Shown: positions 18,063 through 25,993 of the stretch, piece after piece
How positions within the stretch are numbered: the stretch's first letter is position 1
Layout of the letters: every line of letters starts with the position of its first letter
NCBI RefSeq assembly: GCF_018918005.1
Contig: NZ_JAHLPR010000052.1
Span: 1 to 42,460, forward strand
Direction of reading: 5' to 3'
Length of the DNA stretch: 42,460 nt
Source: Paenibacillus sp. MSJ-34
GTDB taxonomy: Bacteria > Bacillota > Bacilli > Paenibacillales > Paenibacillaceae
Notes under the pieces: generated by a model
Seen by the model: the letters and a program-made list of their open reading frames with translations, nothing else
Database searches by the model: none
What the model was told of the DNA's origin: nothing
Position numbers and translations under genes: made by a program

Positions 18063-18641
18063 TTAACGCCAGCTGCGGACGGTTTTTATCATGATTTTTG
18101 TAAATCCCCCGATGCAGCTTACAATGAATCCCGCCAACCGGGAAAGCACCGCCAGCAAAACGATCCCGGCTATACTGGCTAGAATAGCGCGCCATAACGT
18201 ATCAATCGGAATCGCCATGATCGACATGTCAAATGATTGGTACAAGAACGGAGAAAAAATCATAATGATTGGAATCAAGTAGCATACAAAAACGCCTATA
18301 AAGCTGACAAAGCCGAGAATGAACCGGGGAAACATCATGAGTGCTACCGTAAACCAATTGCTCTTGTCCGATATTTCCCTCGTCACTTTCAGCTGCGGAT
18401 TCCAGCGCACAATCGGCATATCGATCCCTGCATATTTGATCGCCGCATTGCGGTCGATATTCAATAAAGCGGGGATGGTCCGGAAAACTCCGGCCAGCAT
18501 TGGCACGCCGACAACGGTAAAGCTTACCGCCACGGAAAATATAATGCTTATTAAGTAGAAAGCAAAATATAAAAAGCCGATCAAAAACCAAAGAAGCATG
18601 TACGAAAAATTTCTAATGTTGGATAAGATGATTCGATTCAT
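18063..18641 (-). CDS. Four-helix membrane protein resembling the 'putative sensor' domain
   Basis: 192 residues, nearly all hydrophobic, with membrane segments at ~13-45, 48-60, 95-140 and 150-175. The arrangement (WFLIGFLYFAFYLISIIF..., TVVGVPMLAGVF, then a soluble loop with MPIVRW, then FPRFILGFVSFIGVFVCYLI) resembles the sensor domain often found at the N-terminus of DesK-type histidine kinases in Gram-positive bacteria. Here it stands alone and is divergent from a kinase/regulator fusion, 153 bp away. ATG at 18641 has AAAGGCGG nine bases upstream. It may be the input partner of that kinase; this is inferred from position only. Confidence 0.7.
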   Translation of the reverse strand: MNRIILSNIRNFSYMLLWFLIGFLYFAFYLISIIFSVAVSFTVVGVPMLAGVFRTIPALLNIDRNAAIKYAGIDMPIVRWNPQLKVTREISDKSNWFTVALMMFPRFILGFVSFIGVFVCYLIPIIMIFSPFLYQSFDMSIMAIPIDTLWRAILASIAGIVLLAVLSRLAGFIVSCIGGFTKIMIKTVRSWR

Positions 18642-18686
18642 TCAGCAAAACCGCCTTTCTTTTTTGAGTTTATTATCTTGATTTAG

Positions 18687-18732
18687 TGTCATGACGGATA
18701 GTTTCAATTTGTCACTTCTTTTTCATGACTGA
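18687..18732. promoter_or_regulatory. Direct repeats of TCATGAC in the divergent gap before the kinase fusion
   Basis: GTCATGACGGA (18688-18698) and TTCATGACTGA (18722-18732) repeat the core TCATGAC 35 bp apart; the first includes the palindrome GTCATGAC. They lie between the sensor-like gene and the kinase fusion, where a DNA-binding regulator could control both. The start of the fusion has GCGAGG seven bases before its ATG. No convincing -35/-10 pair was identified. Confidence 0.4.
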
Positions 18733-18794
18733 ATTCAACTATGGCATGTGATAAAATGACGTGGACGATATAGAGCTTAAGGCGAGGTTGTAAT

Positions 18795-20576
18795 ATGTAT
18801 GACATTATAAAAAAATGGTATTGGTTTGACTGGATGGTCTTTGTGATTCGCTCCATTTGGTTCATTTCTGTTCTTATCGGCGTGTGGCATTTCCACCATG
18901 ATTTATCGTTTCCGCTTTGGATGATGATCGGCATGCCTTTAATCGTTTTTTCCGTTCCGTTTCTGTTCCAGCAGTTTTTCAAGCCATATTACATGTTCGC
19001 CGAAATCTTCATTGCGGGAGGCTATTCGATTTTTTTAGCTTTCTTGCTTCACGAGGCTCAATGGCAATTTCTGCCCATCGCCTTTGTGATCGGTTTTTAT
19101 AGCATCAAGAAATCTTACATCTGGACTTGCCCTTTCACGATCGTCGTCATTCCTCTTTTGATCGGATTGGTGACCGACCAGACTTTGGGATTCATCGTTA
19201 TGAAATTAATGTTTCATCATGGCGTAGCGTATGCGCTCGGTTACGCTTTTCAATTGCTCGTAACCAATCATAAGCAAGGCTTGATGATCCGCGAACAGAA
19301 CAACGCTCTTGAGCAGTATGTATATCAAGTGGAGCAGCTAACCGCACTGGAGGAACGACACCGCTTGTCCCAAGAACTGCATCATGCGGTCGGGAATTCT
19401 TTGATCGCGATCATAAGAGCGTTAGAGTCCATCGGGTCGTCGTTGGCCGATGAATCGGCGAAAGACAAGCTAAAGTCCGTCATGGAATCGGCTCATGCCG
19501 GCTTGCAAGAGATGAAAAGGCTCGTACATGAGCAGGAAGCGTCCGAAATCGATCTAACCCTAGTTCAATATGCCAAAAATGTCATTCGCGATTTCGTGAA
19601 AAGCACGAATGCGTCCGTAAAATTTCGCTTTTTCGGAAACGAGTACCACGTGGCAAAGGAGGCAAAATTAACGATCATCCGCTGCATGCAAGAAGCTTTA
19701 ACGGGCGCCGTCAGGAACGGACATGCCAGCGAGATCAAGGTCTACCTTTACTTCGATCGCTCGGAGTTGCGTTTGCAAGTCGAGGATAACGGGGAAACGG
19801 GCCGCGATGAGCTCGGCTTCGGTCTATCCGCCCTGAAGCAGAGAGTGGAAGCCGTACAGGGGAAATTGTCCATTTATACGGAAGGCACCGAAGGAACGGT
19901 CATTCTCTGCAACGTGCCAAGAACGTTGGAAAATAACCAACAGACCATGAAGGTCGTACTGGTCGGCGAACAAGGCGTCATTTTGGATAGTTTGAAGACA
20001 ACACTGGAAAGACATGATCATTTGCAAATTGTAGGGATGGCTGCCTCGGGGGAAGAGGGTATTGCTATGTGTGCCAGCACGCATCCCGATATCGTACTGA
20101 TGGATGTAAACACGCCGGCCATCAACGGAATGGAAGCCATGGCGGCCATGAAAGAAATCGCCAAAAGCATCAAAGTCGTCATCCTTTCTTCGTCCGAGGA
20201 CGTCAACCAAGCCGTTTCGGCGCTTCAACACGGAGCGAACGGGTATTTGCTCAAATCCATTCAAACGAATGAACTGATTGAGACGCTGTCCTTCATTCAC
20301 CGCGGAGATACGATTATCTCCCATGAAATTGCCAATCAAGTGTTCGAAGAGTTGCAAAACCGAAATGTTCCGAATGGAAATCGTTACGGACTCACGCCGA
20401 GGGAGATTGAGATCATCACCTACTTGTCGAAAGGAATGCGTTATAAGTCGATTGCCGCCAGGCTTTATTTGTCCGAAGGGACGGTAAGAAACTATGCTTC
20501 CGAAATGTACGCGAAGCTTCAGGTCAATAATCGCGAACAAGCGATTCGGAAATGTGTGGAAGAAGGGATCATATAA
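18795..20576 (+). CDS. Histidine kinase fused to a NarL-type response regulator, with altered catalytic boxes
   Basis: A single 593-residue frame joins what are normally two proteins. Residues ~10-165 hold five or six membrane helices. A DesK-like dimerisation helix follows with ERHRLSQELHHAVGN (His196), then an ATPase domain with QEALTGAVRNG (~299-309), VEDNG and LGFGLSAL. After GTVILCNVP comes a receiver (from Met385: VVLVGEQG, LMDVNTPA with Asp437, VVILSSS, GYLLKS) and a LuxR-type HTH (LTPREIEIITYLSKGM..., TVRNYASEMYAKL). Changes from the usual: HH instead of H-D/E after the phosphohistidine, Gly304 at the N-box Asn, and only one acid (Glu) in the receiver's acidic pair. Kinase activity is therefore uncertain. 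Confidence 0.85.
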   Translation: MYDIIKKWYWFDWMVFVIRSIWFISVLIGVWHFHHDLSFPLWMMIGMPLIVFSVPFLFQQFFKPYYMFAEIFIAGGYSIFLAFLLHEAQWQFLPIAFVIGFYSIKKSYIWTCPFTIVVIPLLIGLVTDQTLGFIVMKLMFHHGVAYALGYAFQLLVTNHKQGLMIREQNNALEQYVYQVEQLTALEERHRLSQELHHAVGNSLIAIIRALESIGSSLADESAKDKLKSVMESAHAGLQEMKRLVHEQEASEIDLTLVQYAKNVIRDFVKSTNASVKFRFFGNEYHVAKEAKLTIIRCMQEALTGAVRNGHASEIKVYLYFDRSELRLQVEDNGETGRDELGFGLSALKQRVEAVQGKLSIYTEGTEGTVILCNVPRTLENNQQTMKVVLVGEQGVILDSLKTTLERHDHLQIVGMAASGEEGIAMCASTHPDIVLMDVNTPAINGMEAMAAMKEIAKSIKVVILSSSEDVNQAVSALQHGANGYLLKSIQTNELIETLSFIHRGDTIISHEIANQVFEELQNRNVPNGNRYGLTPREIEIITYLSKGMRYKSIAARLYLSEGTVRNYASEMYAKLQVNNREQAIRKCVEEGII

Positions 20577-20611
20577 AAAACTTCAAGCGCCAGGAATTGT
20601 CCCGGCGCTTG
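20575..20611 (-). terminator. Terminator shared by the kinase fusion and the phosphoesterase
   Basis: CAAGCGCC (20584-20591) and GGCGCTTG (20604-20611) pair around a short loop. On the minus strand the stem is followed by AAGTTTTTT, a good terminator for the convergent phosphoesterase gene that stops at 20625. On the plus strand the trailing T-run is missing, so it serves the kinase fusion less well. Confidence 0.8.
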
Positions 20612-20624
20612 CGCGCACCTCTAT

Positions 20625-22436
20625 CTATTGCAAGAAATCTTTCTTGTCCAGCGCATGATCGACGATGCGAACTTCGCTGATCCATCCGTTAAACACGCCG
20701 TCCAGTTCGTTGGCGTATTGGCTCGCGCCGACAATCCACGGTTTGCCGGTCGAGGCGATGCCGCGCGGCTTCGTGTCGGGATTGCGCAGCACTTCCACGC
20801 CGTCGATATACATCATCGTCGATTGCCCGTCGTTGACCAGCGCAATATGGCGCCAGCTGTCGTCCATTTCCCACGACCAACTCGTCTGCTCGCTTCCGTA
20901 ATTGAGCGGGAAGGACGCCCATTGAATTTCCCGCAAGTTCGACACGGCCAACGTCGCTAGCGGCGCGTCGGCGTCGCCGTCCTTCTTGCCGGCGTCTTGC
21001 CCGGTGCCGTACCGGCCCAGAATGCCCATCCAGGAATGCTTATCCGCGTCGAACTCAGGCCCGAGCTTCACGACCGCTTCGATCGTATATCCGTTCGGGA
21101 ACGTCAATGCATTGAGAGGCGCCTGATCGGACGTTTGCAAATACGAGCCCTTCTCTTGCGATTTGTCGCCGAAGAAACGAATGCCCGACTTGCTTTGCGG
21201 ATTTTGCGCATTTCCTTTGTACCAGATCATATCGCCCGGCTTGGCGTCGCCTTCGTCAATGCGGTACAAATCGTTGCCGTTGCCGGAAAGATCTTGGACC
21301 GCCGCCGTTCCCTTGCCTGCAACGGCTTGCCCTTCGGCGGCCGAACGGTTGTCCATTCGCCAGTAAGCGACCGTACCTTCTACCTTCGGCACTTCCTTAT
21401 TGACGGAAATAACCGGTTGAAATCCGGAGAATCGTTCCTCGAAATCCATCGCGACGGTAAAATCGTTAAAATCGTCGACCAATCGCTCCTCATCGAACGC
21501 GGTTCTTTGTTTCTCCGGCATGCCCATCACCCATGGGGAGAAGGAAGAAATATGAATGCGGTTCTTCGCCATGTCGAATTCGAGCGTTCGCATCAACCCG
21601 TTGCCGCCGTGAAAGGCGCTTTGATAATCGACGACCATCATGACGACGTCGCGGCCTTTGTCGTTTTTCTTGACCGTATGGGCATAGCCGTGGTGGTGGC
21701 CGTTAACGGTCAGGAAGATTTGATCGTTCTTCGCGATCAGCTTGTCCCATAGAAATTGCCCGTGATCGGTCATGACGGCCGATTTTTTGTCGTTGGAAAT
21801 GTTCAGCAGTTGATGGGTGAACAGCATGACCGGGTACGTCGGATGCTCGTCGATCGCTTTTTGCGCCCACTTCAGCGTCTCTTCGGACGCTCTCCAATCC
21901 AGGAAGAGCGCCATATATTTTTTCCCGGCCCCTTCAAAAATATAGTAGGAATTAAATCCGTTCTCGGAATGGCCGTCAAAGCCCGGGATGTTCTTCATTC
22001 GGTCTGTCGAAAAATAGTTCAAAAACGGTTCCTTGGCCACATCCCGTTCGTTGTCGTATTGCCGCGAGTTCAGCACGTCATGGTTTCCTGCCAAAAAACC
22101 GTATGGAAGCTTGGCTCGATCGAGCACTTTCATCGCTTCGTCGGCGTTGCGCCATTCGTAATCCTCATCGGCCCGATCGACCAAATCGCCCAAATGTGCC
22201 GTGAAAACGATATTTTCTTTTTTCGCGTTCTTCGCGATCCAGTTCGTTTGCGACAGCCAAAGTTCGTTTTTGTAACGCGCATACTTTTGCGTATCCGGCA
22301 GGATGGCCATCTTGAAGCTGTCGTCGCTGCCCGGCGAAGCGGCCGGACTTGCGGACGCGCCGAAGCCCGACAACAGCCCCGCAAGCATCGTCGCCGGCAA
22401 CAGCAGCGCGAGCAGTTTCTTGAATTTGTTCTTCAT
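20625..22436 (-). CDS. Secreted metallophosphoesterase with C-terminal LamG-like domain
   Basis: 603 residues from ATG at 22436, chosen because GGAGGG lies ten bases upstream; the frame opens six codons earlier. A Sec signal peptide (KNKFKKLLALLLPATMLAGLLSG...ASA) leads a calcineurin-like phosphoesterase domain with ILPDTQKYA, HLGDLVDRADEDYEW, LAGNHDV, FTHQLL and VNGHHHGYAHT, which supply the usual two-metal ligands. Residues ~385-600 look like a concanavalin/LamG fold (VAYWRMDN, DLSGNGNDLY, TIEAVVKLG, WRHIALVNDGQSTMMYIDGVEV, GWISEVRIVDHALDKKDF), often a carbohydrate- or surface-binding module. The substrate is unknown; it may be an extracellular phosphate ester. Nothing links it to the neighbouring sugar operon. 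Confidence 0.88.
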   Translation of the reverse strand: MKNKFKKLLALLLPATMLAGLLSGFGASASPAASPGSDDSFKMAILPDTQKYARYKNELWLSQTNWIAKNAKKENIVFTAHLGDLVDRADEDYEWRNADEAMKVLDRAKLPYGFLAGNHDVLNSRQYDNERDVAKEPFLNYFSTDRMKNIPGFDGHSENGFNSYYIFEGAGKKYMALFLDWRASEETLKWAQKAIDEHPTYPVMLFTHQLLNISNDKKSAVMTDHGQFLWDKLIAKNDQIFLTVNGHHHGYAHTVKKNDKGRDVVMMVVDYQSAFHGGNGLMRTLEFDMAKNRIHISSFSPWVMGMPEKQRTAFDEERLVDDFNDFTVAMDFEERFSGFQPVISVNKEVPKVEGTVAYWRMDNRSAAEGQAVAGKGTAAVQDLSGNGNDLYRIDEGDAKPGDMIWYKGNAQNPQSKSGIRFFGDKSQEKGSYLQTSDQAPLNALTFPNGYTIEAVVKLGPEFDADKHSWMGILGRYGTGQDAGKKDGDADAPLATLAVSNLREIQWASFPLNYGSEQTSWSWEMDDSWRHIALVNDGQSTMMYIDGVEVLRNPDTKPRGIASTGKPWIVGASQYANELDGVFNGWISEVRIVDHALDKKDFLQ

Positions 22437-22562
22437 TCTGTCATGTCCCTCCATCGATGTAATCGGTTGGTGATAGGGACATTGTACGGAATGTATGTTA
22501 GCGGAATATTACGAGAGAAACAAAATTGTGTAAAGTGTGCGCCGATGGTTTGCCGTTAGCGG

Positions 22563-23279
22563 TCAGTTGCCGGCCGCTTCCAGCACGGACCAATCGACCG
22601 TATATCGATCCCGGGCATCGGCGAGCAATCGATCCTGGAATTCGTCCATGCCGAACGTGTCGGTAAACGTCCCGTCCTGGCTCAGCTGTTGCATCAGCTT
22701 GCCGATATAGATCGTTTTGGCGTATTCGGCGCGGGTATCCTCGCTTTGCCAGAACTCGTCCTCGGACATGCCGGTCATCCGGATTCGATGCGCCATCAGC
22801 TCTTGCACCGTCTCCTTATTCGCTCCGGAAACGGACGGATCGTACAGCATGTTCTTTTCCCGGTCGATCATTTGCCCGATCTCCTCGTCGGTCGCCGTGA
22901 TGCCCGCCTCTTTCGCGTATTGAACCGTCAGCTCTTTTTTGATCATCAGATCGAGCAATTCGGCGTCGGAGAATGTTGCAGCCTTGGCGCCTTCGCCAAG
23001 GTTCAGTTCGGCGGCCATCTCAATATTTTTCTTGTAAAAAAAGAACCGTTCCGCGGAAATTTGAAAATGTTCGCTATTCACGAGCGGAGCCCTCTCCGAT
23101 GGCGATGTCCCTTGCTGCGCAGCATAGGACTGGATTTCGTCAAACGTCTGCCCGATGATCCGCTTGTCCCGCTCCGTCAATGGCGGTTTTGCAGATTGAG
23201 ACGCGTATATCGACGATCCTACCGCCGCGATGAGAGCAACGATGCCCGCCGCTGTGACGGCTATCATTTTTTTATTCAT
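22563..23279 (-). CDS. Exported SurA-N-like chaperone domain protein without a PpiC domain
   Basis: 238 residues from ATG at 23279, which has GGGGAGGA eight bases upstream; the frame extends to 23423 but overlaps another small open frame. A short basic start and hydrophobic stretch (MIAVTAAGIVALIAAVGSSIYA) form a signal anchor. The body matches the SurA/trigger-factor-like helical domain: FSDAELLDLMIKKELTVQYA, KEAGITATDEEIGQMIDREK, MSEDEFW and AEYAKTIYIGKLMQQL. The isomerase domain is missing, so it would be a chaperone or a regulator rather than an isomerase. A 126-bp gap separates it from the phosphoesterase gene. Confidence 0.78.
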   Translation of the reverse strand: MNKKMIAVTAAGIVALIAAVGSSIYASQSAKPPLTERDKRIIGQTFDEIQSYAAQQGTSPSERAPLVNSEHFQISAERFFFYKKNIEMAAELNLGEGAKAATFSDAELLDLMIKKELTVQYAKEAGITATDEEIGQMIDREKNMLYDPSVSGANKETVQELMAHRIRMTGMSEDEFWQSEDTRAEYAKTIYIGKLMQQLSQDGTFTDTFGMDEFQDRLLADARDRYTVDWSVLEAAGN

Positions 23280-23323
23280 ATTTTCCGTCCTCCCCGATCC
23301 TTCTGAGTCGAATTGTATTTCTT

Positions 23324-23446
23324 TCAGTGCGATCCAATCGCACGAAGGTAAGCGATAACGAAGAAAAATCCAAGCGCTAAAATGATAATTAACAAATTGG
23401 CCAACTTCATGACCCCTTGCCATGCGTCACGCGCTACTCTATCCAT
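23324..23446 (-). CDS. Possible 40-residue single-pass membrane peptide
   Basis: A short frame from ATG at 23446 reads MDRVARDAWQGVMKLANLLI and continues with a hydrophobic stretch (IIILALGFFFVIAYL) to RAIGSH. The layout (short polar N-terminus, one ~19-residue helix, basic end) is typical of small bacterial membrane proteins. No good ribosome site precedes the first ATG; an internal ATG (codon 13) follows AAGGGG but very closely. It lies just upstream of the SurA-like gene on the same strand. Coding is plausible but unproven. Confidence 0.35.
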   Translation of the reverse strand: MDRVARDAWQGVMKLANLLIIILALGFFFVIAYLRAIGSH

Positions 23447-23574
23447 TATAGCATCAAATTTTTACAAATGCATCCATATGTTCCGCCGGGAGCGCCGTTT
23501 CAAGCTCATCATTGTTTATGGGAAGGTGAGTATTTCGTTTGCCGTTTTGCTAAAACAGGCGATCCCGCCTAAGG

Positions 23575-23758
23575 TAACTGCAAAAATCCATTTACATAAG
23601 CCACTTTCGGCGATTTTGAACGAAATAGCTGCAATGATCCAGTTGCTACTGCCCCCACAACCGCAAAATCGGCAAAACGAGCCCGATTAACTGGATTTTC
23701 GCAGTTGCTATAGGCAAAAAACGGTTTTTGCTCCGAAATTAATGGATTTTTGCATTTG
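23575..23758. repeat. Array C: four palindromic boxes, AACTG(N8)CAGTT type
   Basis: Boxes are centred at 23584.5, 23635.5, 23697.5 and 23748.5 (spacings 51, 62, 51). They are AACTG-N8-CATTT, AGCTG-N8-CAGTT, AACTG-N8-CAGTT and TAATG-N8-CATTT. In boxes 1-2 the core reads CAAAAATC or CAATGATC; in boxes 3-4 it reads GATTTTCG or GATTTTTG, the reverse complement sense, so the array is a dyad about ~23666. No gene covers it. It is immediately followed by array D. Together they fill most of the ~690-bp gap between the small membrane frame and the ABC operon. Confidence 0.82.
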
Positions 23759-23797
23759 CGAAAAATGTCGATGAACGCTCAGCAACGATTTCACGGC

Positions 23798-23980
23798 TAA
23801 CGGATGTAGGAGACGTTATTTGAGCAAAATCGAGACATTTCAAAATGTAACGGAACTAAGAAACCTTATTTGCAGTCATTCGTTCATTTCCCGCTAGGTA
23901 AACAACGAATAAGAGCGCTCACATCCGTTAGAATCCGAAAAGGCTGCTTTTTCCCACATTAAGGTCTTCTGCATCCGTTA
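23798..23980. repeat. Array D: four palindromic boxes, TAACGGATG type
   Basis: Boxes of 21 bp are centred at 23808, 23858, 23920 and 23970 (spacings 50, 62, 50). Boxes 1 and 2 begin TAACGGATGTAGGAGAC and TAACGGAACTAAGAAAC. Boxes 3 and 4 end CACATCCGTTA and CTGCATCCGTTA, i.e. the same box inverted. Box 1 and the complement of box 4 agree at 18 of 21 positions, and their flanks are also partly complementary. The centre has ATTCGTT/AACGAAT arms. This array shows the overall dyad most clearly. Confidence 0.87.
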
Positions 23981-24079
23981 GAAATTGGGAACGTCGAATT
24001 CGAGCGGCCGCAATTTATCGACAGTCTCGTTTATTGAGTCGCTTCAGGCGAAACGAGCCCCTTTAACAGGATGTTCGAG

Positions 24080-24119
24080 CAAAAGAAAAGCCCAAACGAT
24101 GCGGACATCGATCGGGCTT
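24080..24119 (-). terminator. Terminator of the sugar ABC transporter operon
   Basis: On the minus strand AAGCCC (24119-24114) with GATCGATG pairs with CATCGTTT and GGGCTT (24093-24088), followed by TTCTTTTG. It begins about 20 bases after the stop of the last permease gene, and there is no further gene on that strand until the array region. Confidence 0.82.
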
Positions 24120-24139
24120 CTGCCTGTCGTTATACCATC

Positions 24140-24997
24140 CTATTTCAAACCGGAAGTGGTGTAGTTTTCGATAATATTTTTTTGGAATTTGATAAATATG
24201 ATAATGATCGGCAGCACCATCAAGGTCGAGCCGGCCATCTGGAGCGCGTAATTTCCGCCGTATTGCCCTTTCAACAGGGCAAGGCCGACGGACAATGTAT
24301 ACAGCTTCTCGTCGTTCGCGATAATTAAGGGCCAAAGGAAGCTGTTCCACCCCGCGATAAACGTCAAGATCGCCTGCACGGCGAGAATCGGCTTGGACAT
24401 CGGCAGCGCGATTTGCAGAAACGTTCTGAATTCGCTGGCGCCGTCCATCCGCGTCGCTTCCAGCACTTCGTCGGGAATGGTCGACATAAACTGGCGGAAC
24501 AAGAAAATGTTGAACGCCCCCACAAGTCCGGGCAGCACGATACCGATCAGCGTGTTCGTCAATTCCATCTTGTTCAAGATAAGATAGATCGGGATCATCG
24601 TCACTTGGCCGGGAATCATCATCGTGGCAAGCACCGCAAGGAATAAGCTTTCTCTTCCTCTGAATTTATATTTGGCAAATCCGAAGCCCGCCATCGCGTT
24701 CAAGAACATGCCGACAAACTGGAACAAGACGATGAGAATCGTATTTTTCAAATAAACGCCAAAATTCATATTCGTAAATAAATTTCGAAAATTCTCCATT
24801 GTAAACTCATGCGGCCACAAAGTCGGCGGGATTTGCAGCACTTCGCTCTCATGCTTCACCGAAGATAGAATCATCCAAATAAACGGAAGCAGGAACATAA
24901 TGCCGCCCAACGTTAATATCATTCCAACCGCCCATTGAAACGCCCGGCTCTTCCCGCGGGCTTTGGCCGGTTTGCTTGCTGCGCTCGCTGTACTCAT
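24140..24997 (-). CDS. Carbohydrate ABC transporter permease, MalG type
   Basis: Inner half of a sugar importer. 285 residues with six predicted membrane helices; the first (~24-45) follows a basic Ala/Lys-rich N-terminus. The ABC-ATPase contact loop (EAA motif) is EATRMDGASEFRTFLQIALPMSKPIL near 190-215, in the usual position. It closes with the AGWNSFLWPLIIANDE...TLSVGLALL pattern typical of the family. Last gene of the operon, 17 bp after its partner. ATG at 24997 has GGAGGTG. No ATPase subunit is encoded nearby, so a shared MsmK-like ATPase elsewhere is likely. Confidence 0.95.
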   Translation of the reverse strand: MSTASAASKPAKARGKSRAFQWAVGMILTLGGIMFLLPFIWMILSSVKHESEVLQIPPTLWPHEFTMENFRNLFTNMNFGVYLKNTILIVLFQFVGMFLNAMAGFGFAKYKFRGRESLFLAVLATMMIPGQVTMIPIYLILNKMELTNTLIGIVLPGLVGAFNIFLFRQFMSTIPDEVLEATRMDGASEFRTFLQIALPMSKPILAVQAILTFIAGWNSFLWPLIIANDEKLYTLSVGLALLKGQYGGNYALQMAGSTLMVLPIIIIFIKFQKNIIENYTTSGLK

Positions 24998-25014
24998 CGG
25001 TTCACCTCCGCTCC

Positions 25015-25902
25015 TTAGTAGTCCGATTCTTTATTTTGCAATTTGAATTGCACTAACGTTACCGCAATAATCGCGATGAACAGAACGAACGATCCGGCCG
25101 CCGCATATCCGAAATTGCTCAGTTGGAAACCGTTGCGGTAAATGAACAGCGCCACCGACATCGTGCCGTTCAGCGGTCCGCCGTCGGTCATAATGAACGG
25201 CTCTTCGAAGAACTGCAGCCATCCGATCATCGTCGTAATCGAGACGAAGAAGATCGCAAAGCGCAGCATCGGCAACGTAATATGTCTCACTTGCTGCCAT
25301 GTGGTCGCCCCGTCCAACTGGGCCGCTTCGTAGTAAGACTTCGGAATGCCTTGCAGAGCGGCGATAAAGATGATCATATTCAAACCGATCGCCCGCCATA
25401 ACGCCAGAAGAATCAGAGATACCTTCGCTACGGTCGGTTCGGTCAACCAAGGAACCGCAGGCAAGTGGATCGCTTTCAGCAAATAATTGAACAAGCCGAA
25501 GGTCGGATTGTACAAGATCGTCCAGACGACGGCGACGGCGACGACATTCGTAACGGAAGGCAAGTAATAGACGACACGAAAGGCTTTGAAAATTCGCGAC
25601 GTTCCCAAATTAATTAAAATCGCAATCGTCAAGGAGCAGAGAATAACGAAAGGAACGCCGATAATGACATAAAACAATGTATTATAGATCGCTTTGAGAA
25701 AAACGGGGTCGGTTAGAACGCTCTTGTAATTGTCGAAACTTACAAACTTCAAGTTGGAATAATCGGCCAATCCTGCCAAATCCATGTTGGTAAAACTAAT
25801 GAAAAGCGCGACCAATATTGGCAGCAGCGAAAATACGAACAGCAATATAAGCGCAGGCGCAATGAAAAAATAAGGCGCTTTGCTCCGGGTCAATCCTTTC
25901 AT
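25015..25902 (-). CDS. Carbohydrate ABC transporter permease, MalF type
   Basis: 295 residues with six membrane helices; the first follows KGLTRSKAPYFFIAPALILL. The EAA loop is YYEAAQLDGATTWQQVRHITLPMLR near 205-230. A MalF-type segment RVVYYLPSVTNVVAVAVVW precedes it. It forms a heterodimer with the MalG-type permease that follows 17 bp downstream, and sits 91 bp after the binding protein. The set is the importer half of the divergent beta-glucan locus. Confidence 0.95.
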   Translation of the reverse strand: MKGLTRSKAPYFFIAPALILLFVFSLLPILVALFISFTNMDLAGLADYSNLKFVSFDNYKSVLTDPVFLKAIYNTLFYVIIGVPFVILCSLTIAILINLGTSRIFKAFRVVYYLPSVTNVVAVAVVWTILYNPTFGLFNYLLKAIHLPAVPWLTEPTVAKVSLILLALWRAIGLNMIIFIAALQGIPKSYYEAAQLDGATTWQQVRHITLPMLRFAIFFVSITTMIGWLQFFEEPFIMTDGGPLNGTMSVALFIYRNGFQLSNFGYAAAGSFVLFIAIIAVTLVQFKLQNKESDY

Positions 25903-25993
25903 GCCGCATCACTTCCTTTACTCTTGCGTCCGATACGCGAACAAGAAGGCTAACCGGCGGGTTCGGCCGGCCGGTTAGCATCGTTCCAACGCA

